Shown here in pieces: positions 1 through 8,506 of a stretch of DNA of 64,000 bases. Source of the DNA: Fidelibacterota bacterium. GTDB lineage: Bacteria; Pseudomonadota; Alphaproteobacteria; Rhodospirillales; Rhodospirillaceae. Under the pieces are notes generated by a model. That model was not told the origin of the DNA, did not search any database, and worked only from the letters and a program-made list of their open reading frames with translations. The stretch is from contig CANJBL010000003.1 in the NCBI GenBank assembly GCA_947472795.1, positions 1-64,000 of the forward strand, in the 5' to 3' direction. A program made the position numbers and the translations under genes. The stretch's first letter is position 1; every line of letters starts with the position of its first letter.

Positions 1-72
1 CAGGAACGACACCGCATCAAACGGAAAACCATCGAACATCGTCGCTTGCTTCACCGCAAGCTCGCCGCCTAA
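1..72 (+). CDS. C-terminal end of a gene cut by the window start
   Basis: Frame 1 is open from the first base and ends at TAA (70-72), giving 23 residues rich in Arg, Lys and His (QERHRIKRKT then IEHRRLLHRKLAA). This may be the basic tail of a protein that begins outside the window. No family can be named from so short a piece, and chance openness over 69 bases is quite possible. Confidence 0.3.
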   Translation, partial: QERHRIKRKTIEHRRLLHRKLAA

Positions 73-166
73 GATCGATCAACCATATGAGGCTAACACT
101 CCGCTAAATCACGCCCGCATCTGTCCCAAATGATCTGACGACGCACAGTCGCGCGCCCAAGAGATC

Positions 167-469
167 GTGGATGGTCTCTCTGTGAGAGAATATCCGGTAA
201 TAATCGAACGCGGCGGCGAATTTTTTATCGCTCGACACGATCTTAATTCCGAACAGGAAGTGCTAGTATGGCTTACGAGAAATCCGGCAGCATCCGGGTC
301 TCTACTTCAAGTAAAAGTCAGCGATAGCAACAAGTCGCGCGTGCGGTCGAAGATCAAGAAAATGATTGATGAGAAATTGATCGGTTTAAGCGCCGATGGT
401 GACCATTTCATCATGCCGCGAGGGCAGGCGGCAGTGATAAGGGACTCTTTGCTCCAGTATAAGCCCTAA
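167..469 (+). CDS. Small hypothetical protein, possibly winged-helix-like
   Basis: A 100-residue protein that I do not recognise. The GTG start at 167 has no clear ribosome binding site, and an in-frame GTG at 182 is an alternative. The C-terminal half (residues about 52-92) is basic, with a likely helix (KSRVRSKIKKMIDEKLI) followed by a short beta-like stretch, which loosely resembles a winged-helix recognition helix and wing; that is inference only. The gene and its flanks (about 73-620) are visibly lower in GC than the genes that follow, and codon use is less biased to G or C in third positions, so it may be acquired DNA. It stands alone; the ABC-F gene begins 150 bases later. Confidence 0.5.
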   Translation: MDGLSVREYPVIIERGGEFFIARHDLNSEQEVLVWLTRNPAASGSLLQVKVSDSNKSRVRSKIKKMIDEKLIGLSADGDHFIMPRGQAAVIRDSLLQYKP

Positions 470-620
470 TCGTAACAGCTCTCCTTTACCCAAATTCGTC
501 CATCACAGTCCGTATCTCATTCCTACTCAGGCTGCGGAGTTGAGGCAGCGCTTGCTCAGCGCATCTGTTCTCACGTAGAACCTCCCTCCTCTGGCCCATC
601 CATCCTTATCTTCGTCCCCC

Positions 621-2267
<1,647 letters not shown>

Positions 2268-2276
2268 GAGGCGGCG

Positions 2277-2630
2277 ATGGCTGTCACGCTCTACGGCATC
2301 AAGAATTGCGACACCATGAAGAAGGCGCGCGCCTGGCTCGACTCCGAGGGCGTCGCTTATGCATTCCACGACTACAAGGTCGCTGGTATCGATAACGCAC
2401 GCCTGCAAAAGTGGTGCAAGGAACTGGGCTGGGAAGTGCTCTTGAACCGTGCCGGCACCACCTTCCGCAAGCTGGACGAAGCAGACAAGCAAGGCCTTAC
2501 CGAAGCCAAAGCCATTGCCCTCATGGTGGCGCAGCCGTCCATGATCAAGCGCCCTGTGCTCGATATCGGCACGCGGCGCGTGGTCGGCTTTAAGCCCGAC
2601 GTTTACGCTGCAATCGACTTTCCCCGCTAG
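2277..2630 (+). CDS. Spx/MgsR/ArsC-like thioredoxin-fold protein (YffB type)
   Basis: A 117-residue protein beginning VTLYGIKNCDTMKKA, with the conserved Cys at residue 10 in an N-C-D-T-M-K-K context and the later KRPVLDIG and VGFKPDVY motifs of the ArsC/Spx/YffB fold. Real arsenate reductases keep an Arg triad; here the K-R-P segment at about 89-91 is present, but the YffB branch has no proven arsenate activity and is often suggested to be a GSH-dependent thiol reductase. The start is 9 bases after the ABC-F stop, with GAGAGG just upstream, so the two genes are probably cotranscribed. Confidence 0.85.
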   Translation: MAVTLYGIKNCDTMKKARAWLDSEGVAYAFHDYKVAGIDNARLQKWCKELGWEVLLNRAGTTFRKLDEADKQGLTEAKAIALMVAQPSMIKRPVLDIGTRRVVGFKPDVYAAIDFPR

Positions 2631-2682
2631 ATTTGCCCAGGCTTGCGCCCCGGCGGCTAGAAAGGTGCGGGGAGGAGGCATT

Positions 2683-3246
2683 ATGATGGTCTCAGCCATG
2701 TCAGATTCCATCAGCATCCGCCGCCTGTTGCGCTCCGACGCGGAGCAATACCGCGCCTTTCGCTTGGCGGCCCTCGCGGCCACACCCTCAGCCTTCACCT
2801 CCAGCGCGGAGGAGGAGGGCCAGAAGCCGCTGTCCTGGTTTGCCGACAAGATCGGCGATGCCGATCAGTCAACCCATTTCATCCTGGGCGCTTTTCAGAA
2901 TGGCGCCGAGCTTGTGGGAGTCATCGGTTGCGATGTCGAGGCGCGCCGGCAAGCCTGCCACAAGGCGACCCTCTTCGGCATGGCGGTGGCCACGCATGCC
3001 CACGGCCGTGGCATTGGCCGCGCCCTTGTGCAACGCCTTCTGTCCGAAGCGCGCCAGATCCCCGGCGTCTTGCAAGTCATCCTGACCGTGTCCGAAGGCA
3101 ACATCGCCGGCGAACGGCTGTATCGCTCTTGCGGCTTTCGCGAATTTGGCCGCGAGCCCCGTGCTACCCTGATCGCCGGGCAAGCCATCACAAAAATCAG
3201 CATGGTCCACATGTTCGATGACTTTCCGTGGACCCCAGTATCTTGA
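2683..3246 (+). CDS. GNAT family N-acetyltransferase
   Basis: A protein of about 187 residues with the GNAT fold. Motif A is seen as VATHAHGRGIGRALVQRLL, where HGRGIG binds the acetyl-CoA pyrophosphate, followed by motif B (NIAGERLYRSCGFREFG). The substrate is not predictable. I chose ATG 2683 because GGAGGAGG lies directly before it; a GTG at 2665 in the same frame would add six residues but has a weaker site, and an in-frame ATG also lies at 2698. The gene ends before an HD-domain gene whose start lies 14 bases on. Confidence 0.85.
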   Translation: MMVSAMSDSISIRRLLRSDAEQYRAFRLAALAATPSAFTSSAEEEGQKPLSWFADKIGDADQSTHFILGAFQNGAELVGVIGCDVEARRQACHKATLFGMAVATHAHGRGIGRALVQRLLSEARQIPGVLQVILTVSEGNIAGERLYRSCGFREFGREPRATLIAGQAITKISMVHMFDDFPWTPVS

Positions 3247-3260
3247 GGAGTTTGCACGCC

Positions 3261-3959
3261 ATGCGCAAAGCACACGTTCTTGCCGGTCTCACAGCCCTTG
3301 TTCTCTGCGGCGCTTCTGCCGCGCTCCTGGCAGGTGAGCCTGCGCCTCCCACCATCGCACACACCAGCGATTGGCGCGCGGCGGTGCGCCAGTTTGCCGA
3401 GGCCAATCTGAAACATCCCGCCTGGGGCGCCTCGCACTCCACGCGTGACTACGAACTGGCGAAGGCCATGGCCGCCACCGACCATGTGACTCTGGACGAC
3501 GACGTGCTCTACGCCACCGCCTATCTGCATGATGTCGCAGCCTTCGCGCCCTTCGCGAAATCCGGCGCCGATCACGGCGACGAAGCCGCGCGCATTGTCG
3601 ACACTCTCTTGACCGGCACGGGCTTCCCCATGGCCAAGATCGAGGCTGTGCGCGGCGCCATCCGCACGCACATGTTCCAGCGCGATCCCGTTGGCCCCGA
3701 AGCCATCTATCTGCACGATGCCGATGCGCTCGATTGGCTGGGTGCCATAGGCATTGCGCGCACCACCGCGCTCGTCGATTCCAACGGCGGACAACCCGAT
3801 GGTCCTGCGGCCGTCAAAAGACTCGAGGGCTACCGCACCAGCGTCCCGCCGCGTGTCATCTCCAAAGCCGGGCAGGCGCTGCTGCCGGAGCGCGTGCGTG
3901 AGGTGCAGGAATACTTGCGCCAGCTCCGCAATGAGTCGGCTAATCTGCGCACGCTCTGA
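3261..3959 (+). CDS. Secreted HD-domain phosphohydrolase-like protein
   Basis: A protein of about 232 residues with an N-terminal signal peptide ([25 protein letters not shown]). The HD-domain metal ligands are visible: His in ASHSTRDY, the His-Asp doublet in [10 protein letters not shown], and a later [13 protein letters not shown] motif. The HD superfamily hydrolyses phosphoester bonds; an exported member is less common than cytosolic ones and its substrate is unknown. ATG 3261 is preceded by GAGGAG at 3245-3250. An upstream in-frame ATG at 3228 would overlap the acetyltransferase end and hide the signal peptide, so I reject it. It probably shares a transcript with the acetyltransferase and purT. 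Confidence 0.8.
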   Translation: MRKAHVLAGLTALVLCGASAALLAGEPAPPTIAHTSDWRAAVRQFAEANLKHPAWGASHSTRDYELAKAMAATDHVTLDDDVLYATAYLHDVAAFAPFAKSGADHGDEAARIVDTLLTGTGFPMAKIEAVRGAIRTHMFQRDPVGPEAIYLHDADALDWLGAIGIARTTALVDSNGGQPDGPAAVKRLEGYRTSVPPRVISKAGQALLPERVREVQEYLRQLRNESANLRTL

Positions 3960-3984
3960 GAAAAGACTGACGGGGAATAATGCA

Positions 3985-5163
3985 ATGACACCAACAGCCA
4001 GAATTCTTCTTCTCGGGTCCGGTGAACTGGGCCGTGAGTTCACCATCTCCGCTAAGCGCCTGGGCGCGCACGTCATCGCCTGCGACAGCTATGCCGGCGC
4101 GCCTGCGATGCAGGTGGCTGATGAGTTCGAAATCTTCTCCATGCTCGATGCTGACGCCCTTGAGGCGGTCATCGAAAAGCGCAAGCCCGATTTCATCGTG
4201 CCCGAAGTCGAAGCGATTCGTACCGAGGTGCTGAAGGATTTCGAGGACCGCGGTTTCAATGTCGTGCCTTCGGCGCGCGCCACGCAGATGACCATGAACC
4301 GCGACCGCATCCGTGAAGTGGCGGCGGTCGAGCTGGGGTTGCACACCTCCAAATACCTCTACGCCGAATCGCTCGCCGAGATGCAAGCCGCCGTCGCGAA
4401 GGTAGGAATGCCCTGCGTCGTCAAGCCCGTCATGTCCTCCTCGGGCAAGGGGCAAAGCACGCTGCGCAGCGCGAGCGATATCGCCAAGGCCTGGGATTAT
4501 GCCGTGGCCGGCATGCGCGGTGATCGGGTGTGCGTCATCGTCGAAGCCTTTGTCGCCTTCGACTACGAGATCACGTTGCTCACCATCCGCACGCGCGAGG
4601 GTGTCCTGTTTTGCCCGCCCATCGGCCACCGCCAGGAACGCGGCGACTACATGGAAAGCTGGCAGCCCACGGCCATGTCGCCCAAGGCCCTTAAGTCCGC
4701 CCAGGATATGGCGAGGAAGGTCGTCGATAATCTCGGCGGATATGGACTCTTCGGGGTCGAGTTCTTTGTCGTCGGCGAAACCGTCATCTTCTCCGAGCTT
4801 TCACCGCGCCCGCACGACACCGGCATGGTGACGCTGATCTCGCAGAACCTTAGCGAGTTCGATCTGCACGCACGGGCGATTTTAGGATTGCCGATCCCCG
4901 TCATTACGCAATATGGCGCGGCGGCCTCGGCCGTTATTCTCGCCGACCGGCAAGCGGATAATTTCCGCATCACCGGCCTCAAGGAGGCGCTCACGCCAGA
5001 AACAAAGGGAATCGAAGTCGATGTGCGTGTCTTCGGCAAGCCCACCACGCGGCCCTATCGCCGCATGGGTGTGGCGCTTGCGCTCGCGCAAGGCGGCGAT
5101 ACGGATACCGCGCGTGCTGCCGCCCGCGCCGCCGCCGCCCGCGTGAAAATCGCCTACGATTGA
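3985..5163 (+). CDS. purT: Formate-dependent phosphoribosylglycinamide formyltransferase PurT
   Basis: A 392-residue ATP-grasp enzyme, the same length as E. coli PurT. It converts GAR, formate and ATP to formyl-GAR in the third step of purine synthesis, without needing 10-formyl-tetrahydrofolate. Recognisable segments are the N-terminal [19 protein letters not shown], the ATP-grasp glycine-rich loop [13 protein letters not shown] (about residues 151-163), the [21 protein letters not shown] metal-binding block and the C-terminal YRRMGVALA segment. I start it at ATG 3985 rather than at an in-frame upstream ATG inside the preceding gene, because family homology begins here. Confidence 0.95.
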   Translation: MTPTARILLLGSGELGREFTISAKRLGAHVIACDSYAGAPAMQVADEFEIFSMLDADALEAVIEKRKPDFIVPEVEAIRTEVLKDFEDRGFNVVPSARATQMTMNRDRIREVAAVELGLHTSKYLYAESLAEMQAAVAKVGMPCVVKPVMSSSGKGQSTLRSASDIAKAWDYAVAGMRGDRVCVIVEAFVAFDYEITLLTIRTREGVLFCPPIGHRQERGDYMESWQPTAMSPKALKSAQDMARKVVDNLGGYGLFGVEFFVVGETVIFSELSPRPHDTGMVTLISQNLSEFDLHARAILGLPIPVITQYGAAASAVILADRQADNFRITGLKEALTPETKGIEVDVRVFGKPTTRPYRRMGVALALAQGGDTDTARAAARAAAARVKIAYD

Positions 5164-5173
5164 AAGACGTGGC

Positions 5174-5575
5174 CTAAAACCACATATCCTTGACGCACCG
5201 CCCATCGCGCGGGATGTCCTCGAAGGTGTCGAAGCCGTCAAAGTGATCGATGGGCAAATGCGCCACGGCTTCGGGGTCGGCGAGCCGTAAGTTCACCGCG
5301 ATACGCCGCCGGCCGTCCTTGTCGAGGCGTTTCCCGCGCCAGCTCAGCACGCATCCGCACGTCGGGCAGAACAGGATTTCCAGCGCCGGGTCGCTCTTGT
5401 TCGAGCGCACATATGACGTCGTCGGGCCCACGACGGTGATGCGCTCGCCCTCATAGTCATAGGCCCATAGCGTGCCATAGCGGCGGCACAGCGTGCAGTT
5501 GCAAGCGGTCGCGGGGCCGGGGTCGCCTTTCAGCGTCCAATGCGCCGCGCCGCAATGACAATGGCCGGTCAGCAA
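5174..5575 (-). CDS. GFA/CENP-V family zinc protein
   Basis: A 133-residue protein with the zinc-binding cysteine pattern of the GFA (glutathione-dependent formaldehyde-activating enzyme) fold: CHCG near the start, CNCTLC at about 25-30 and CPTCGC at about 70-75. The founding member was proposed to bind formaldehyde and glutathione, but most family members have no known reaction. The start appears to be TTG, with no better ATG nearby. It begins 10 bases after the stop of the metallo-beta-lactamase-fold gene, so the two are probably one operon on the minus strand. Its 3' end meets purT convergently with only about 10 bases between the stops. Confidence 0.85.
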   Translation of the reverse strand: MLTGHCHCGAAHWTLKGDPGPATACNCTLCRRYGTLWAYDYEGERITVVGPTTSYVRSNKSDPALEILFCPTCGCVLSWRGKRLDKDGRRRIAVNLRLADPEAVAHLPIDHFDGFDTFEDIPRDGRCVKDMWF

Positions 5576-5584
5576 CCCGCGCTC

Positions 5585-6616
5585 TTACGAGCGTTTGGGC
5601 GGCACGCTGGGTTTGCCGATATCGTCGGCGCTGTGAGGCCGCGCGATGGCGGCCTTCAGGCATTCATCGAACAAACCGTAGTAGCGGTTCACGGCGTCAG
5701 CCCCGATCAGGAAGGGGTTCGCCGCGTCACTCTTGCGCGCAGCCGCAGCGTCCAATCTCTGCAAGCCGCCGTCGGCGAAGGCGTGTGTGTTCAGGATGCC
5801 CACCGCGCCCGCCTTCTTGCTGATGTCGGCGAAGCGCTGGACGGATTTGTCATACAGCAGCAGTCCGCCGTTCTGCGGCGTCGGGTCCAGGTTGGGCGGG
5901 AAAGCGACGCTGCCCAGCAGCGACAACGTGTAGGTCTTGCCCTTTTCCTTGCCCGAAAGGATCGCGGAGAGCGCACCCGGCGTGTGGCCTGGTGTGACAT
6001 AGAAGGTGATGCTCGTGTCGCCCAGTTTGAAAACCTGACCATCGGCGATCACCACGTCGCGGGTTGGGGCTTCGCGACCTGCCGTGAGCGGCGTGGCGGC
6101 AACGAGATCCCAATCTGGCGCGCTCAAGCCGATCTTCACGCCGTAGGTTTTTTGCAGCCACGCGGCCCCGCCGAAGTGGTCGTAGTGACCGTGGCTGATG
6201 ATGGAGTATTTGATGGTCTTCGGGTCGATGCCCAGCTTCTGCAAGCCGGGCACGATATGGTTCTGGATCTCGTCGGTGCTGCTGCCGGAATCGTACAGGA
6301 TCACGCCATCGCTGGTCTTGATGGCGAACACGCCGACAAAGCGGTTGCCCATCCAGAAGATGTTATCGAACAGCTTCGTCGGCTCCATCCACTTGCCGGA
6401 GTCATTCTCGATGGCATTGCGCACCATCATCCCGGAGTCCGCGCGGCACAGGAACATCGGCACCGTGAGATCGTTTCCTGCCAGCTTCTTGGCCTTGTCG
6501 ATATGCTCGACCACGGCGGCGCTGTCCGGCGGCGTCGCCATATCGGCGGCATAGGAGGCGCCACTGATCAGGGCGGCGAGGGCGACGGTGGTTGTCAGCG
6601 CGGACGCGAGCTTCAT
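5585..6616 (-). CDS. Secreted metallo-beta-lactamase-fold hydrolase (subclass B3-like)
   Basis: A protein of about 343 residues with a clear signal peptide (MKLASALTTTVALAALISGASYA). It carries the metal motif H-G-H-Y-D-H in IISHGHYDHFGG, a second metal His in YVTPGHTPGALS, and a later NTHAFADG that can supply the third His. The arrangement resembles subclass B3 metallo-beta-lactamases, but HTPG is shared by many MBL-fold hydrolases, so beta-lactam hydrolysis is only a possibility. ATG 6616 has GGAGG eight bases upstream; a longer in-frame start is unlikely because it would bury the signal peptide. The gene is divergent from the TetR regulator, whose operator lies about 115 bases upstream of this start. 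Confidence 0.85.
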   Translation of the reverse strand: MKLASALTTTVALAALISGASYAADMATPPDSAAVVEHIDKAKKLAGNDLTVPMFLCRADSGMMVRNAIENDSGKWMEPTKLFDNIFWMGNRFVGVFAIKTSDGVILYDSGSSTDEIQNHIVPGLQKLGIDPKTIKYSIISHGHYDHFGGAAWLQKTYGVKIGLSAPDWDLVAATPLTAGREAPTRDVVIADGQVFKLGDTSITFYVTPGHTPGALSAILSGKEKGKTYTLSLLGSVAFPPNLDPTPQNGGLLLYDKSVQRFADISKKAGAVGILNTHAFADGGLQRLDAAAARKSDAANPFLIGADAVNRYYGLFDECLKAAIARPHSADDIGKPSVPPKRS

Positions 6617-6660
6617 ACGGAATCCTCCGGAGGGTTTGGGGCAGGGCAATGCGAGGCAGG

Positions 6661-6687
6661 GTGTTCTCCGAGAGAGTGTTCTCCGAG
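6661..6687. repeat. Short direct repeat in the MBL-TetR intergenic region
   Basis: GTGTTCTCCGAG occurs twice, at 6661-6672 and 6676-6687, a 15-base offset. It lies 45-70 bases upstream of the MBL-fold gene start and about 70 bases before the tetR start, so it could be a binding site or a local duplication. Confidence 0.5.
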
Positions 6688-6720
6688 TCTGATGCTCCTG
6701 TCACCCCCTCTGGCGCGCTA

Positions 6721-6749
6721 TTGACATTAAACCGACTAGTCGGTATAAA
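6721..6749 (+). promoter_or_regulatory. Sigma-70-type promoter of the TetR operon
   Basis: A perfect -35 (TTGACA, 6721-6726) and a near-perfect -10 (TATAAA, 6744-6749) are separated by 17 bases. Transcription should start at about 6756-6757, which is the first base of the TetR start codon. No Shine-Dalgarno precedes the ATG, so the mRNA is predicted to be leaderless. Confidence 0.75.
6731..6744. promoter_or_regulatory. Palindromic operator of the TetR-type regulator
   Basis: ACCGACTAGTCGGT is a perfect 14-bp palindrome filling the spacer between the -35 and -10 elements. TetR-family proteins commonly bind such ACCGAC-N2-GTCGGT sites, and this position would block RNA polymerase, which points to autorepression. 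It may also act on the divergent MBL-fold gene. Confidence 0.7.
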
Positions 6750-6756
6750 CTCCCCT

Positions 6757-7416
6757 ATGAAACCCGACTCGCCCCCCGGCCCACCCCCTGGTCCCAAGAT
6801 GCCCGCCGCTCGCCAGAAGTTGCTGGATGCGGCCCTCAGGGTCGTGCGCACCAAAGGCTACGCCGCCACCACGGTCGATGAGCTCTGCGCCGCCGCCGGT
6901 GTGGCCAAGGGTTCCTTCTTCCACCACTTCAAAAGCAAGGAAGCCCTGGCCGTTGCCGCCGCCGACTATTGGTCGGAAACGACGGACGCCTTCTTTGCCG
7001 CCGGGCCCTATCACCGTCACGCCGATCCCTTGGACCGCCTGCTGGGCTACATTGATTTCCGCCGCTCCATCCTTATCGGGCAAGTGCCGCAGTTCACCTG
7101 CCTCGTCGGCACCATGGTGCAAGAGGTTTACGACTCCTCGCCCGAAATTCGCGCTGCCTGCGACGCCAGCATCAGCAACCACGCCGCCAAGATCGAAACC
7201 GATATCGCCGCGGCGATGAAGCAGCGTGGGCTTTCTCCCGACTGGACCGCGCAAAGCCTTGCCCTGCATACGCAAGCGGTATTGCAGGGCGCCTTCATTC
7301 TCGCCAAAGCCAAGAACAGCGCTGCCGCTGCGGCGGCCAGCGTCGATCACTTACGTCGCTATGTCGAATTTCTATTCCAACCAACCACCACCACAAAAAA
7401 AGGGACCACCACATGA
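6757..7416 (+). CDS. TetR/AcrR family transcriptional regulator
   Basis: A 219-residue protein. The N-terminal helix-turn-helix (about residues 20-65) has the family pattern AARQKLLDAALRVVRTKGY, then TTVDELCAAAGVAKGSFFHHFKSKEAL. The rest is a ligand-binding helical domain of unknown specificity. It should act as a cytosolic repressor that lets go of DNA on ligand binding. ATG 6757 is used because the promoter and palindrome lie just upstream and the longer open frame would run through them. Its stop overlaps the start of the YCII gene by four bases (ATGA), so at least those two are translationally coupled. Confidence 0.9.
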   Translation: MKPDSPPGPPPGPKMPAARQKLLDAALRVVRTKGYAATTVDELCAAAGVAKGSFFHHFKSKEALAVAAADYWSETTDAFFAAGPYHRHADPLDRLLGYIDFRRSILIGQVPQFTCLVGTMVQEVYDSSPEIRAACDASISNHAAKIETDIAAAMKQRGLSPDWTAQSLALHTQAVLQGAFILAKAKNSAAAAAASVDHLRRYVEFLFQPTTTTKKGTTT

Positions 7417-7790
7417 GCGCCAATCCGAGCACCAATACATTTCTCGCCGTATTCCTCGGCAGCAAGACCAACCCGCGTTTCCAGGCCTGGATGGCCATGT
7501 CCGAGGCCGAGCGCAAACCCAAGGAAGCCGAAGGCATGAAGGCCTGGAAAGCCTGGGTCGAAAAGCATCAGGCGGCCATCGTTTTCATGGGCGGACCTCT
7601 GGGCAAGACCAAAAAAGTCTCCGCCGCCGGCATCGAAGACATCAGCAACGCCATGGGCGCTTTCACCGTCGTCAAGGCGGACTCTCAAGAAGCCGCCGCC
7701 AAGATGTTCGTCAATCATCCGCACTTTGCGATTTTCCCCGGCGAAGCCGTCGAGGTGATGCCGGTTCTGCCCATCCCCGGCGCGCCATAA
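7413..7790 (+). CDS. YCII-related domain protein
   Basis: A 125-residue protein resembling the YCII/DGPF-like alpha-beta barrel family: FLAVFLGSKT at the start, MGGPLGKTKKVS in the middle and AAKMFVNHPHF near the end, with His in HPHFAIFPG as a possible active-site residue. The biochemical role of most YCII proteins is unknown. In many genomes such genes sit beside SRPBCC and regulator genes as here. The start codon overlaps the TetR stop, so it should be expressed with the repressor and induced with it. Confidence 0.8.
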   Translation: MSANPSTNTFLAVFLGSKTNPRFQAWMAMSEAERKPKEAEGMKAWKAWVEKHQAAIVFMGGPLGKTKKVSAAGIEDISNAMGAFTVVKADSQEAAAKMFVNHPHFAIFPGEAVEVMPVLPIPGAP

Positions 7791-7811
7791 CATCAGAACG
7801 GAGTTGCTCCC

Positions 7812-8255
7812 ATGCCCAACACCATCCGCCTGCACCGCGTTCTCGCCACCAAGCCCGAGAAGGTGTACCGCGCCTTTATCGAAGCCGACGCCATGGCTCA
7901 GTGGCTGCCTCCCAATGGCTTCACATGTACCGTCCACACGCTTGAGCCGAAGGTTGGCGGTAAGCACAAAATGTCCTTCCGCAATTTCACCACCGGCGGT
8001 GGCCATTCCTTCGGTGGCGAATACCTGGAACTCGTCCCCGGCGAGCGGCTGCGTTACACCGACCGCTTCGATGACGCCAATTTGCCGGGCGAAATGACCG
8101 TCACCGTCACGATCAAGAAGGTCTTGGTCGGCGCCGAGGTGAACATCGTGCAGGAGGGCGTGCCCGATATGATCCCGCCCGAGGCCTGCTACCTCGGCTG
8201 GCAGGAATCCTTGAAAAAGCTGGCCAAATTGGTAGAGCCAGAGATCAACCAGTAA
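7812..8255 (+). CDS. SRPBCC (AHSA1-like) ligand-binding protein
   Basis: A 147-residue START/SRPBCC-fold protein of the AHSA1 type. The opening pattern IRLHRVLATKPEKVYRAF and AMAQWLPPNGF are typical, as is the late Y-L-G-W-Q-E-S-L-K-K-L segment forming the C-terminal helix. These proteins have a deep hydrophobic pocket; their small-molecule ligands are usually unknown. It is the last gene of the TetR-YCII-SRPBCC unit, 21 bases after YCII. The operon composition suggests a response to a small hydrophobic compound, which is inference. Confidence 0.82.
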   Translation: MPNTIRLHRVLATKPEKVYRAFIEADAMAQWLPPNGFTCTVHTLEPKVGGKHKMSFRNFTTGGGHSFGGEYLELVPGERLRYTDRFDDANLPGEMTVTVTIKKVLVGAEVNIVQEGVPDMIPPEACYLGWQESLKKLAKLVEPEINQ

Positions 8256-8392
8256 GCGGCCTTCCTCTGGTCTCCGGGCCGTCCGGCGACTAGATTAACT
8301 GCTCAAATGTAAATCCGGGATCACCGGCTCCAAGCGCACGCCACCAGGAGCCGGTGATTTCGTTCCGAGCAGGCTTATATCCGGCTTCTTCC

Positions 8393-8506
8393 GTGACATC
8401 CGACGCCCCACACATCCGTGCCCGCCTTCTGGAAGGCATCGCCTTCCAGCGTCAAGGCGATAGCGCCGCCGCGCGCGCCGTCACGCCGCGCGAGCGCAGC
8501 CGATGA
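8393..8506 (+). CDS. 37-codon upstream frame with half-TPR homology
   Basis: A GTG-started frame whose stop TGA (8504-8506) overlaps the ATG of the large TPR gene (8503). The encoded stretch ARLLEGIAFQRQGDSAAARA closely resembles the first TPR of the downstream protein (KLREGFALQQQGRLADAKA). It may be a leader cistron that couples translation, or the remnant of an N-terminal TPR lost by a frameshift. Openness over 37 codons alone would not be significant; the TPR resemblance is the evidence. Confidence 0.4.
   Translation: MTSDAPHIRARLLEGIAFQRQGDSAAARAVTPRERSR

Noticed and set aside
2895-4076. 393-codon frame antisense to the acetyltransferase, HD-domain and purT genes
   Set aside because: No domain, and it covers the ends of three better-supported genes.
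5585-6616. MBL-fold gene as a proven antibiotic-resistance beta-lactamase
   Set aside because: The motif set fits subclass B3 broadly, but HTPG and the other ligands are shared by many MBL-fold hydrolases, so a resistance claim is not supported.
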